Of a DNA stretch of 64,000 nt, positions 21,309 through 32,219 are shown piece by piece. The number at the start of each line of letters is the position of its first letter. The first letter of the stretch is position 1. The stretch is taken from assembly GCA_028753945.1 (NCBI GenBank), contig JAPNXP010000004.1:1426001-1490000 (forward strand), read 5' to 3'. The notes beneath the pieces were generated by a model. It was not told the origin of the DNA. It ran no database searches and was given only the letters and a program-made list of their open reading frames with translations. The translations under genes were made by a program, and so were the position numbers. This DNA is from Hexactinellida sp. DTS-2022. Lineage: Eukaryota > Porifera > Hexactinellida.

Positions 21309-21901
21309 ACCATTATTATGCAGAGGTAAATCCAGGGTTGCAAAATATTTGATTTAATAGTAATAAACATTCTACATCTCACCATAATCCATTCTTTTGC
21401 AGAAGCTGGGTTAGTGAATTATTTAATTTAATTGCTAGCACGTCCAAGGAAGCGTTATATATCAGTAACTTTAATGACCACCAGATACTTCTTTAATATA
21501 GGGACTGTAAACTTCGTTTTACGGTAAAATTAGCGTAGGCCTAAAACAGTATTGTTACTTATTGATATCGCACAATCCGCTAATGCTAGACACATGAAAT
21601 GTATTATTGTCGTATAGGAAGTCATATTTTGGGAGTCCATCGGTAATATTGGTTTATCGAAAATATTTGTGGAATGTAAGTTATGTCATTTTCAAACCTT
21701 TCCATATATGGTAATATTGTTAAAATATCGAGATTAGTTAGTTTTATACATATGAAATTTATTATTGGCGAATGGGAAATGGGAATTCATATTTAGGGAC
21801 TCAGCAGATCACATTGATTTACCTAAGGCGTTCCCTTTAGCCTATATTATTATTTTGGCACTCTCCACAGGAGGATTGCCCCGACCCTGTTTTCTAGTTT
21901 A

Positions 21902-23179
21902 GGGGAATTCCATGTCAAGTCAACCAGTCATTTCACCACTATCAATCGATTTGTCTGTAAATTGCTGTGTAACAAGCTACAAGCAAGTCTATACTTTCCT
22001 CAAAATTTTAGACTAATCGGTTGAGTGGTTTTTGATTTATGACGTCACAGATTTTCATTTTTTTGTTGATTATCCAAACATTTTTCAAAATGTTGAAGCA
22101 CCATCTCACTTCAAACTCGTATAACCTTTGATATAATTATCCAATTCTTTTAAAAATTGCTATACTTATGTTTTTATATATGGAGAATTCAAATCAGATG
22201 GATATATTAAGTTATCAGTTGTTTTTATTAGTGAAAATTAGAACTGAAACCAATACCGGAAGTAGAACCGGAACCATGACGTAGCAAAAATGTATATTTT
22301 CGGATCTCTTTTATTTTTTGGTAATTTATTCTATGTAGTCTTAAGTCATTGTGTAGAAAATTTCATTATGGTTTCCATATCTTCCCTTTGAGTTATTCAC
22401 ATTTTTGTCCTCTAAACGCTATTTATGTGATACTACAACTTATTAACGTTCTTTATAAAAATAGAATACTGGCTAGAACCTTACTCTATTTCTATCATAT
22501 TGATAAATATTTCATATTTAAATAATTATTATCACCAGTGTATTATACAGCCATTTGTAAATACGCTCCTAATCCTGGTCTGATGGAATTTCGTACGCCT
22601 AAATCACAAATTATTGTTACCGTATAGGCATAACGTTAATAAGTTGTAGTATCACATAAATAGCGTTTAGAGGACAAAAATGTGAATAACTCAAAGGGAA
22701 GATATGGAAACCATAATGAAATTTTCTACACAATGACTTAAGACTACATAGAATAAATTACCAAAAAATAAAAGAGATCCGAAAATATACATTTTTGCTA
22801 CGTCATGGTTCCGGTTCTACTTCCGGTATTGGTTTCAGTTCTAATTTTCACTAATAAAAACAACTGATAACTTAATATATCCATCTGATTTGAATTCTCC
22901 ATATATAAAAACATAAGTATAGCAATTTTTAAAAGAATTGGATAATTATATCAAAGGTTATACGAGTTTGAAGTGAGATGGTGCTTCAACATTTTGAAAA
23001 ATGTTTGGATAATCAACAAAAAATGAAAATCTGTGACGTCATAAATCAAAAACCACTCAACCGATTAGTCTAAAATTTTGAGGAAAGTATAGACTTGCTT
23101 GTAGCTTGTTACACAGCAATTTACAGACAAATCGATTGATAGTGGTGAAATGACTGGTTGACTTGACATGGAATTCCCC
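21902..23179. mobile_element. Near-perfect palindrome with ~550-bp arms and ttta TSD
   Basis: Starting ggggaattccatgtcaagtc and ending gacttgacatggaattcccc, the two arms run about 550 bp (21902-22450 with 22629-23179). In the stretches I compared they were identical except for one base in a T-run. The loop is about 180 bp. The flanks ttta (21898-21901, 23180-23183) are duplicated target sequence, as element A reads tagttta without the insert. No ORF. Confidence 0.85.
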
Positions 23180-23235
23180 TTTAGCTAATTCTTACCTATC
23201 AGATTTCTGTCATTATGTTGTTTATTTAAAAACAA

Positions 23236-23480
23236 CAAGGCTGGATTCGGTCAACCGGTTAACCGTTGCTGACATCGGTTAACGGTTAGAGATTTTATTA
23301 ACCAGTTAGTCGGTCTGTTGAATAACAGCAGAGTTATTGGGAAATTAATGTATAAAGTATTAAAAAATTTAGAATTTTATCAGAATATGTAGTCCTAAAT
23401 CCATTTCGCATCACCACTTAATAAATTTTATTGGACAACATTGATTTAAATATATATTTGAAAGAAACTTATCAAGATAT
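23236..23480. mobile_element. ggttaacc-family MITE fragment in the loop of element A
   Basis: Begins caaggctggattcggtcaac, matching in inverse the right end of the copy at 57020-57434. Its other end is not clear. Confidence 0.5.
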
Positions 23481-24102
23481 TTTAATAAACAACATAATGA
23501 CAAATATCTGATAGGTAAGAATAGTTAAACTACAAAACAGGGTCGGGGCAATCCTCCTGTTGGAGAGTGCCAAAATAATAATATAGGCTAAGGGAACGCC
23601 TTAGGTAAATCAATGTGATCTACAGAGTCCTTAAATATGAATTCCCATTTCCCATTCGCCAATAATAAATTTAATATGGATAGAGTTAACTAATCTCGAG
23701 ATTTTAACAATATTACCATATATGGAAAGGTGTGAAAATCGCATAAATTACATTCCACAAATATTTTCGATAAACCAATATAACCGTTGGACTCCCAAAA
23801 TATGATTTCCTGTACGAAAATGATACATTCCATATGTATAAAGTTAAGTAATCTCGAGATATTAACAATATTACCATATATGGAAGGGTGTGAAAATCGC
23901 ATAACTTACATTCCACAAATATTTTCGATAAACCAATATTACCGATGGACTCCCAAAATATGACTTCCTATACGACAATAATACATTTCATGTGTCTAGC
24001 ATTAGCGGATTGTGCGATATCAATAAGTAACAATACTGTTTTAGGCCTACGCTAATTTTACCGTAAAACGAAGTTTACAGTCCCTATATTAAAGAAGTCC
24101 CT

Positions 24103-25606
24103 GCAATCGCCTAGTAGTTCCCAGGGAAATTCAAGCCAATATCTTAGAGAGAGTACACAATGAAACACATTTTGGACTAGTTGGAACCATGGACGCTTTA
24201 AGACGGAATTTCTTTTGGGCGAAGATGGCTAGAGATGCCAAACAATTTTGCCGTGCCTGCATAGTATGCCAGCGCGCTAAACCTTCAAATAAGGGTAAAC
24301 AGCCTGTTGAGCCTGTATTATTAGGGAAGAGCTATCCTGGATCGGCGGTAGGGGTGGACATCGGTACATTGCCTTGGGCTGATGGTGAATATCAATATTT
24401 TCTATTAATGGTGGACCTCTTCACCAGGCAGATCGAGCTGATGCCCCTTCATGATCAAACGTATCAGAGCGTGGTTAAAGCGTTTGAACAGGGTTGGGTA
24501 TATCGAGGTCATGGGATACCGGACATAGTTTTGACGGACCAAGGTTCCCAGCTTGATGGTGAGGATTTTAGGGGTTTTTGCAAGCCCCTTGGCATTGAAA
24601 AACGTCACACGACGCCTTATCACCCCCAGTGTGATGGAATGGCTGAAAGAAATATAGGTTTTGTCAAGCAAGTGACTTTATGTCTGATGCTGGATCGACA
24701 GCTTCCTAAAGGTTCATGGCCCGCTCTCCTTTCCGAAGTGGCCTTCCATTGCAACTGTATGCCCAATGCATCAAGTAAGGTCTCTCCGTTTCTTTGACCT
24801 ATGGAAGACAGCCTCGATCTCCCATCGATGCTTGGTGTCGAGGTATGGAAGCCAATGAACGGAACTCACACGGAGAGTATTTGGACGCGTTACAGAGAAA
24901 ACAAGCTGAGCTGAATGCTCTGGCCACGGAAAATATTAAGCGAAATCTCGACAGATCCAGACAGCGTCAAAACGAGAGGAGAGTGTCGTCAGCGATCACA
25001 AAGGGAGATTATGTAATGCTTCGCAATGACGCGAGACACGACTCCCTCGATCCAAGGTACGATGGTCCTTTTGAAGTGACTGACAGAAAAGGACCAGATG
25101 TTAAACTTGACATCAGAAGAGAAGTGCGTGATAGAACAGGTAGACAGCACACGAGGTTTAGAAACAAATGGGTACATCTTGATCGATGCAAGGAGTATAT
25201 CAACTCGCCAGTGGAAATAGTCCCCTCCCACTCAGGGGTGGGTGTAATGACGGATGAGTTCGAAGAAGAAAGGAGGTCCGCAGAGTATGATGCTGATTGT
25301 CATACTGAGTTCGGAGACAAAACAGATCTAGTAGTTTCTGAGCCCGTCAACTCTGATATAGCAAGCGACCGCGACTTAGGTCAAGAGGTGGAGAATCGAA
25401 CGGAGGTTGAAAATACGGTGAAGGAAAGACGCTATCCCAGTCGTGTGAGAAGGCCAAATCAGCGATATCAGGAATTCATCCCTTGGTGTAACATTTCGAA
25501 AGGATTGGGAAAGAATTCGTCAGTACAGCTAAATGACGACACAACGATGAGGAAGGAAGGAAGTAAAAGGGGAAGTGATGATACGAGTATACAAAGCAAG
25601 ACTTAG
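24103..25606 (+). pseudogene. Ty3/gypsy-type integrase, truncated and frameshifted
   Basis: From about 24106 the frame carries an HHCC zinc site (VHNETHFG... CRACIVC), then the DDE core: VGVDIGTLPW (first Asp), VLTDQGSQLD (second Asp), GMAERNIGFVKQ (Glu). A stop at 24795-24797 is bypassed in another frame by TYGRQPRSPID, which should follow directly, so one base is lost or gained near 24790. The second frame runs to 25606 with KGDYVMLR and the RYDGPFEV GPY/F motif of gypsy integrases, then an acidic tail ending RRYPSRVRRPNQRYQEF. No reverse transcriptase, protease or LTR is present. The 5' side stops abruptly at the end of element A. It is a relic of an LTR or integrase-bearing element rather than a host gene. 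Confidence 0.8.
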
Positions 25607-27021
25607 TAATTAGTCACCCATAATATATAGTATCCCTTAGTATTACTAGTAGATTAGATTCATGTCTTAGGTAGTTTTGTAGCCTATACTCAATTAGATT
25701 TCTAACACTCATTTATATCATTTGATTATCAAGGTGGTTAATGAATTTACTACACATCTCCCATGCTATACTTGCAGAAGAACTTTATACACAGATCTAT
25801 ATGATTTACAAATGTTTACAAAAGGAATGTCTCGAATTCCACTTCTTCGAGAGAAAATTAAAGATTAAAAGTTAAAAATTAGAGGCCCATAGAGAAAAAT
25901 TATAGGACCATTTTGGTCCTCTAATTTGGCTTAAAAAAACACTGGTAATAGCCACACAGTGGTTTATTTGGACCATTCACAGGAAGTAGGTATTTCCAGA
26001 GCAGATAGACCTATCAAATGTATTATATACCAATGGGTTATCTATACCTGTGAATCCATTTATGGACTCAGAAAATTAGTACGGCTTCAAATTTTTAAGT
26101 TATGACGTCATAGTATTTTTTAATTCTCATAATTCCACAAATATTTGCTAAATTAGTATTTTCAAATAAACTAGAGCTAATTCATTTATATGCATCCTAA
26201 ATAAATGCATGGTGTAGATCTAAATTAAGTTGATAATGTAATTCGAGAGCCTAGGCCAGTTAAATAACCAGCTTTTTTAACATCAACGATTCGACCAGTT
26301 TTTCTTGATCCAATTTTGACATTTGATCACCCTTGCATTTTCTATTACATTTACAGCAACCCGTATAGTTTCCTTGGTTGAAAGGTAATCCCACGCTTCT
26401 AAATTATTCATTTAGTTTACTAATTGATGAAATTTTGAAAAAGAAAATTAAAATCTTCGTATATAAATCTTCAAAGCCCCCGTATATTATAGACACGTAG
26501 ATTTTGGTTTGCGCGCGGTTGCGCGGGGCTGGAAAGTGGTTAAAATTCAAGCTATATAGTTAAACTTTATATAAAAATAGGGCTAGTAAAACGACACGAG
26601 ACGACACGACAGTTTACGCAATACCAATACATGCAATTTAGCAGTTCGGACACTTCCAGCTAATCATAATTTGCAATGATAATTATACTAAAGGACAAAT
26701 AATTATATGAAGAGTATTCAACAGTTTTAGGATGATTTAAACTATAATTAAACACTGTGAAAGTATTAGCTGATTGTGATCGAAACCTAATGAGATACAC
26801 GAGCATGAAATGATGCATAATAGTTAACCACAAAATTTCTTCAATTATATTTAGCCATTGAAACTATAGACACTGCATCATATTTCTAATTCTACCTGGA
26901 ATTTTTAACTGTAAAAACAGTTACCTAGGTTCTCGATTATGCTGAACACGATAAAAACGTTTTTGAAGAGATCAGAATTTGTAAAAAATTGTCCAACTCC
27001 CTGTCAATAAACCACTGTGAG
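25607..27021. other. No gene seen
   Basis: A purine-rich stretch (gagaaaattaaagattaaaag) occurs after the integrase at about 25850, as might precede a 3' LTR, but I find no direct repeat that would be an LTR. A short acgacacgagacgacacgac repeat lies at 26590. Confidence 0.4.
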
Positions 27022-27162
27022 CCATAGGCGTCGGAAATGGTCCCGCCGGCCCTTTGGGCCGCCCGGCCCAATCGATTCCGGTGCCGCTACATACACGCCG
27101 AGTAGAGCCGGGTAGCCCCTTCGGGCTGCCCGGCCCATGCCGGGTGGGTCCGACGCCTATGG
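27022..27162. mobile_element. CATAGGCGTCGG MITE, GC-rich core
   Basis: Perfect 14-bp inverted ends ccataggcgtcgga / tccgacgcctatgg. The core consists of gggccgcccggccc and ggctgcccggccc words. The frame across it (26972-27193 minus) is an artefact of GC-rich repeats. Confidence 0.85.
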
Positions 27163-27803
27163 TAATTGCTATTGTTTTGAATCGAAATATCACGGAAAGT
27201 GATGATCCCTAGTCCACTAATACATTTGAGTCGAAATATCACGTGAGTCAAGATATCACGAAACAGGCCTATAGAAAATGTATTACTTCACTAATCAGAA
27301 TAGAATTTTTTAAAATCGGATTAGAGGGTTTACTGTACTAGTAATATTATTTTGTTTATAATTTGAATACTTGTGTATTCGTTATTGTTATTATTTCAAA
27401 TTTCAAATTTTGTAAATACGTAGATGTAGGATTTCACATAGGAGCAATACACTTACTTTCGCTACCTATCTGAAGTACCAATAAGGGTATTGCTCCCATG
27501 TGGAATCAGTTCCACTCTAATCCAATCCAAATATCGTTTTGTTTGGCCCATGTATAGATTTCATAATCCATAGACTAGATTCCTGAAAAATCCTACTTCC
27601 TAGACACCTCACGCCACCAAGTTCTGAGTGCATACCACACAACAACCGCGAAGCTGTGTAGTGTTACTGCTTCCTGTAGCAAGCTAGCTAGTTGTTATTA
27701 ATATTGCATACATTTTTAGCTTATTATCCCTGGTACATACTAATAAATAATAATTACATCTCATTTATTTATTAGCATATTATTTTGTATTGGCCTATTA
27801 TAC
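27163..27803. other. Upstream region of the MOB2-like gene
   Basis: A degenerate Helitron 3' end (accgcgaagctgtg... aagctagctag) lies at about 27640-27690. It resembles the 20690-20739 terminus but is worn. No clear TATA element is seen. An inverted pair gtaaatacgtagatgtagg / taggagcaatac lies near 27410. Confidence 0.35.
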
Positions 27804-28487
27804 ATGGCTGAGAGTGTACCTAACACGGATATCCAGTATAACGGTTCCCCAGTCTGCACAGAGATAAGCCTAGAGGGCAAGCTGCTTCCCCCATCTGTAG
27901 ACGAACAGTCTCTGGTAAGGACAATAGAGGGAGACCTGTACGACATGTGCCTAATATTCCCAGGTACAAGTGTTAACGAATGGCTAGCCACAAACACGCT
28001 AGGATTCTTCACATTAGTCGACCTGATAGCTGCTTCCGTTATGGAGTACTGTACAGTGGATATGTGTCCCGAGATGACTGCTGGTGCGACTCTGTACTTC
28101 TGGACAGACGAGAAGAATAGGAAGCAGAAACTGCCCGCGCCAAACCACATAAACCTTGCTATGAGCTATATACAGACCCAGTTACAAGATGAGAACATAT
28201 TTCCGACTAAATTCGGACACGACTTCTCTCCAGACTTCATTTTAGTTATAAAGCGGATGTACAGACACATGCTGCACACCATAGCGCACCTATACTACCA
28301 CCACTTCCAGGTCCTAAAGGAGCTGAGTCTCCACTGCTACCTCAACAGTCTTATGCTGCACTTCGCTTATTTCACTAAACACTTTGAGTTGTTGGAGAGT
28401 AGAGACTTGGATCCATTAAGCGACTTAATTGAACTCTTGTTCACTATTGATAGGGCTGAGTCTAATGGGAGGAATCAAAACAAATAG
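27804..28487 (+). CDS. MOB2: MOB2-like kinase activator
   Basis: ATG at 27804 opens 227 uninterrupted codons covering a whole Mob1/phocein domain. MOB2 proteins bind NDR-type kinases (STK38 group) and modulate their activation in cell-morphology and growth pathways. Residues 60-61 are the WLA motif. The zinc site is complete: Cys83 and Cys88 (EYCTVDMCPEM) with His162 and His167 in AHLYYHHF. The segment DENIFPTKFGHDF (129-141) and the C-terminal block with ELLESRDLDPLSDLIELL are typical of MOB2 rather than MOB1, MOB3 or MOB4. Length is normal. The gene is intronless here, which could reflect retroposition or intron loss, but no poly(A) tract or target duplication is evident. Codon usage is less AT-biased than the surroundings, as expected for a maintained gene. 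Confidence 0.88.
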   Translation: MAESVPNTDIQYNGSPVCTEISLEGKLLPPSVDEQSLVRTIEGDLYDMCLIFPGTSVNEWLATNTLGFFTLVDLIAASVMEYCTVDMCPEMTAGATLYFWTDEKNRKQKLPAPNHINLAMSYIQTQLQDENIFPTKFGHDFSPDFILVIKRMYRHMLHTIAHLYYHHFQVLKELSLHCYLNSLMLHFAYFTKHFELLESRDLDPLSDLIELLFTIDRAESNGRNQNK

Positions 28488-28974
28488 TTGTCATTACATA
28501 CATGTATTATTACTGTGTAATCTCACAGGCTCTCTCACATAGCACTTATTTTGTTCTCAGAGATCATGAGCAAGTAAGCTTTAATTATTATTTACTTCCG
28601 TTATTTGGAATATTATAATATTCAGGGTATATTTTCAGTATATTGAATTTCTCCACTGTGATATTCTATTGGGGTAACTCGCTTTTTCTTTTGCTAATAT
28701 TTGATTTAATTGGATTAAGAATAATATAATTATTCAGTGTGTATATTCCATTCCATAAACATAGTTATAACCCAGGCTACATACAATACAACGATGGTCA
28801 ATTTTCATAACCATGGTTACAACTTGGTCTCGCCCTTTGTAGAACAAGAGTTATTTCGGGTTATAAACCGGGATGTTACGATGTGTATAACAGGTTATAA
28901 CCGTAGTTGTATCCCAGTGACCATGGTTAGAACCGAACCGTTATAACCATTGTTATATGTATGATTAGTTCTAG

Positions 28975-29804
28975 CAGGGACTTCTTTAATATAGGGACTG
29001 TAAACTTCGTTTTACGGTGAAATTAGCGTAGGCCGAAAACAGTATTGTGTACTTATTGATATCCCGTAATCTGCTAATGCTAGACACAGGAAATGTATTA
29101 TTGTATTACAGATATCTGAGAGTTAAGAATTAGCTAAACTACAAAACAGGGGTCAATCTTCCTGTGGACAGTGCCAAAATTTAATATAGGCTAAGGGAAA
29201 CGCCTTAGGTGAATCATTGTGATCTACTGAGTCCCTAAATATGAATTCCCATTTCCCATTCGCCAATGATAAATTTCATATGCATAAAGTTAACTAATCT
29301 CGAGATTTTAACAATACAGTACACCCTCGCTAATCCGAACAGAGGTGTTCCGATTCAAAAATCTTCTGTTCCGATTAGTGAATTCGTTCGGATTAGTGAA
29401 GTAATGCATTTCGATAATCCGAACCAAACTTGTACAAACCTTGTTAATCCGCACTAAACATCTAGTGTACTCCTTAAAATACTTGCCTGAGACTTATTTT
29501 TTATACTTCCGTTGCAATTTACGATTTTTTCCCACATTTATTAGAATAATATTTTGGTTTCTCCTGTTCGGATTACCGAGGGTGTACTGTACTACCATAT
29601 ATGGAAAGGTGTGAATATCGCATAACTTACATTCCACAAATATTTTTTGATAAACCAATTTGACCGTTGGACTCCCAAAATATGACTTCCTATACGACAA
29701 TAATACATTGTCTGACTAGCATTAGCGGATTACGGGATATCAATAAGCACACAATACTGTTCGGCCTACGCTAATTTACCGTAAAATGAAGTTTACATTC
29801 CCTT
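28975..29804. mobile_element. Element A, copy 2, 7-bp TSD gttctag
   Basis: Starts cagggacttctttaatata and shares with copy 1 the blocks gtaaacttcg, ttagcgtaggcc, gtgatctactgagtcc and ccatatatggaaaggtg. The flanks gttctag at 28968-28974 and 29805-29811 are an exact 7-bp duplication. The right end stops at aagtttacattccctt, which is the inner terminus, so the outer 17 bp present on the left are absent on the right. A pogo-like MITE is nested at 29317. Confidence 0.8.
29317..29589. mobile_element. pogo/Tigger-like MITE (CAGTACACCCTCGC ends)
   Basis: The ends cagtacaccctcgctaatcc and ggattaccgagggtgtactg are inverted, with TA on both sides. The second copy at 41025-41323 carries the same inner blocks in inverse order. 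Confidence 0.88.
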
Positions 29805-29985
29805 GTTCTAGTTATAGGCTTATAGCCAAATTTAGTTGCGCTTATAACCATGGTTACTGGATATAACTACAGTTATAACCGACTATACACATGGTTGTAC
29901 CCGGTTTATACCGGAAGTAACTATGGTTCGACATAGGGTGATGACCTGGTATTAACCATGGTTATGAAAATTGTGTAACCAAAAC

Positions 29986-30019
29986 CAGGGACTTCTTTAA
30001 TATATTAAAGAAGTCCCTG
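29986..30019. mobile_element. 34-bp perfect palindrome of element A ends with 7-bp TSD
   Basis: The sequence is two 17-bp halves, cagggacttctttaata and its exact complement, joined head to head with nothing between. The half is the outer end of element A. The flanks are identical ccaaaac (29979-29985, 30020-30026), the same TSD length as element A copy 2. Confidence 0.9.
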
Positions 30020-30257
30020 CCAAAACTTAGCAATAATTATGCATATAATTTTACAACATTTTGATTTACTGCAGTATGACTCAGCTTTATCAACAATATC
30101 TTTTAATACAATAACTGATATATTTTTTACCTTAGGTAACTTAGAAACAATATTTGTTACAGAAAATTTATTATGTGATGATGGGAAATAGATTTATGAT
30201 TATCATTTTCTAACAAAATTCTGATAATTTTTATATTTCAACAATAATTTCCCAATA

Positions 30258-30404
30258 CAGTGGATGCCGGTTATAAGCACATCGTCGGGAACTGCACTTA
30301 ATGTGCTTATAACCGACATGTTCTTATAACCGACATTAATTATACAGGGTATATGGCAACCGTTTCCCAACATAGTGTGCTTATATCCGACATCTACTGC
30401 ACTG
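30258..30404. mobile_element. pogo/Tigger-like MITE (CAGTGGATGCCGG family)
   Basis: The left end cagtggatgccgg is preceded by TA. The right end is ...gacatctactg with an extra cactg before TA. It matches 20916-21094 closely. Confidence 0.8.
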
Positions 30405-30406
30405 TA

Positions 30407-30585
30407 CAGTCGAAATCGGATTATTTTGTCCAATTATTTCGACAAAATAATCCGATAAGACAAATAAACCCGGTGGGATATCCATGCAAAATGGTATATA
30501 TATATCATAATTTTCGTCGAATATTAGGACAAAATAGTCCGATAAAACAAAATAATCCGATGACAAAATAATCCGATTTCGACTG
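30407..30585. mobile_element. pogo-like MITE (CAGTCGAAATCGG ends)
   Basis: The ends cagtcgaaatcggattattt and aataatccgatttcgactg are inverted. The word aaaataatccgat recurs inside. It begins at the TA that closes the preceding MITE, so one of the two used the other's target duplication. Confidence 0.75.
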
Positions 30586-30599
30586 TCACTACTGATATT

Positions 30600-30880
30600 C
30601 AACATATCGGCTAACTGGTTAATAAAATATGAGATATCTTATATGTAGACCGTCTAGAAATAGACCAGGTTTTATTCCCTATGCATTAGTATTACCCATA
30701 AAAAGCAGGGCAAGTGGTCTACAGAATTTATAGACGGTCTACAAATTTTTGGCTTATTTGTATGGGCTTTTATAGACCGCCTATTTCTAGACGGTCTACA
30801 TATAAGGATGCTCATAAAATATGTAGCCGTCAACCGATATTAGCAACGATTAACCGAATCCAGTCTTGCCGGAACTAATC
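30600..30880. mobile_element. ggttaacc-family element with nested tatgtagaccgtctag MITE
   Basis: Outer parts (atcggctaactggttaataa; gtcaaccgatattagcaacgattaaccgaatccagtcttg) belong to the family at 57020. Inside, 30642-30802 has inverted ends tatgtagaccgtctagaaat / atttctagacggtctacata, with further gtctacagaattt copies. Confidence 0.6.
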
Positions 30881-31410
30881 ATGGTGATAGGTAAACCAGT
30901 GGCGTATCTAGGATTTTTGAACTGGAGGGGAGCAAAGGAGGGGCGGAGACAGAATCATTGGGGGGGGGGGGCTGAGCTAACATTTGCGATCGTCTTTCAA
31001 TTTTGTTTCTGAATAATTATATCCACTTGGAACTAGCTTTATTTGAGAAGAGATCGTTAGTTTAATTATTCTAACAAACATCGAAATAGAAATATACTCA
31101 AACGATTATTACAATGAAATAGAAACTGACGTGTATTGTGAATTACCAAAATGATACATTAATGGAGATTATTATCCTGTTATCGTAATGCGCGTCAAAT
31201 TATTCTACGAACAATTCCAAAATTTTGAATATTTTTGAAAATAATAGGTAAATCTCCTCAATATTTTTTTAACGAAAACTTTAATGTGACAGGACAATAG
31301 AGGTATTTTGGCTCGTTTGTGAAAAAGGGAAATGTGATAGAAAAATTATGGAAGAGCTATAATCTGGAAAACACTTTTGTGAATCTAATGGATAGTATTT
31401 TGGTGGATTA

Positions 31411-31860
31411 CATACCTGCCAACCGTACAGGTATTGTAGCCCTTTTGGCTGTTCTGTGCTGGCGTACAAAGATTTAGTACATTTGTGCAATAATTTTTAG
31501 TTGGGATAAATTACTGATTGTGAGTCTAATAATACCTAAAAAATGTCTACACCTCACAATGTAGCATTTTGTTTTGTGTAAAATAACAGTTCCTATTCAA
31601 GAGTAAAGAGATTCCCTGTACAGTCTATATAATTCAATGTTTTTCTCCTTTCCAAAGTGATAAATTTTGATTTTTGTCAACCTTGATAAACATAGATAAC
31701 ATGAAGGTATATGTTGCCATGCATTCTACATTGACCACATGAACTGCAATGTCTTGGCTAGTTTAGTATAAATGTACAAAGAGCCCTTAGGCGAGCTAGC
31801 GCAGCGAGCGAGAAAACATTTTTGTCGTGTCCAGGATTTTGGCCAAACTGGAACCCCATC
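31411..31860. mobile_element. MULE-family fragment (CATACCTGCCAACC end)
   Basis: The left end catacctgccaaccgtacag is followed by sequence matching in inverse the interior of 19281-20061. Then come blocks also found at the 3' side of the MULE at 46480-46610 (attctacattgaccacat, gcgagcgagaaaacattttt, ccaggattttggcc). The far end is missing. Confidence 0.65.
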
Positions 31861-32219
31861 ATTTGGGCTAGTGTTGCAGAGAGTAAAAAGTCGGGTATTT
31901 TACATTGTCACATTGTGTCGGATGGCTTGAATGATTTACATATATGTCCTGAAAAGTGTTTGGGGGTGTGTTGTGGGTAAATCGGATAGAAACCGAGTTA
32001 TTCCAAAATATGTGCTTTATGACGTAATAATCCCGTTAATTTGTTTAGAATACCAACAGATCGTTGTCAGTGTGTAAAATTACCCCTGTATGCAATTTTC
32101 AGATCTCTGAGCCTATGGTCTTTCCGAATAATTCTGGACAAACACACAAACAAACAAACAAACAAACAAACAAACAAACAACACACACACACACAACAAT
32201 TGTGCCTTTATTATATAGA
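31861..32219 (-). mobile_element. Helitron 5' part, minus strand
   Basis: The minus-strand start is tctatataataaaggcacaa followed by the (gt)n and ttgtttg-type microsatellite shared by the 5' ends at 44452, 54391 and 62577. The body contains gaaaccgagtta. The 3' end is not identified, so the left limit is approximate. Confidence 0.5.

Larger units (their letters stand above)
21482..24103. mobile_element. Large inverted-repeat element A, copy 1, with nested inserts
   Basis: The right end is ...tattaaagaagtccctg; the left begins cagatacttctttaatat. The arms run inward in inverse register through agggactgtaaacttcg, ttagcgtaggcc, atatgaattcccatttccc and aaacagggtcggggcaatcc. A palindrome (21902-23179) has been inserted into the left arm, and a ggttaacc-type fragment lies in the central loop. 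The right arm contains a local duplication (about 23690-23960). No transposase is encoded. A second copy is at 28975-29804. Confidence 0.8.
28757..29985. mobile_element. ggttataacc inverted-repeat element D, split by element A copy 2
   Basis: Left part 28757-28974 and right part 29805-29985 are rich in ggttataacc, accatggttac and their complements. They match in inverse register: gtcaattttcataaccatgg left against ccatggttatgaaaattg right. The outer limits are approximate. Element A copy 2 sits between them. Confidence 0.6.

Noticed and set aside
24103..25606. Complete LTR retrotransposon or domesticated integrase gene
   Set aside because: No LTRs, protease or reverse transcriptase are visible, and the core is frameshifted near 24790.
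32130..32200. Microsatellite (caaa)n/(ca)n as an independent feature
   Set aside because: It is the usual tract near the Helitron 5' end of this family.
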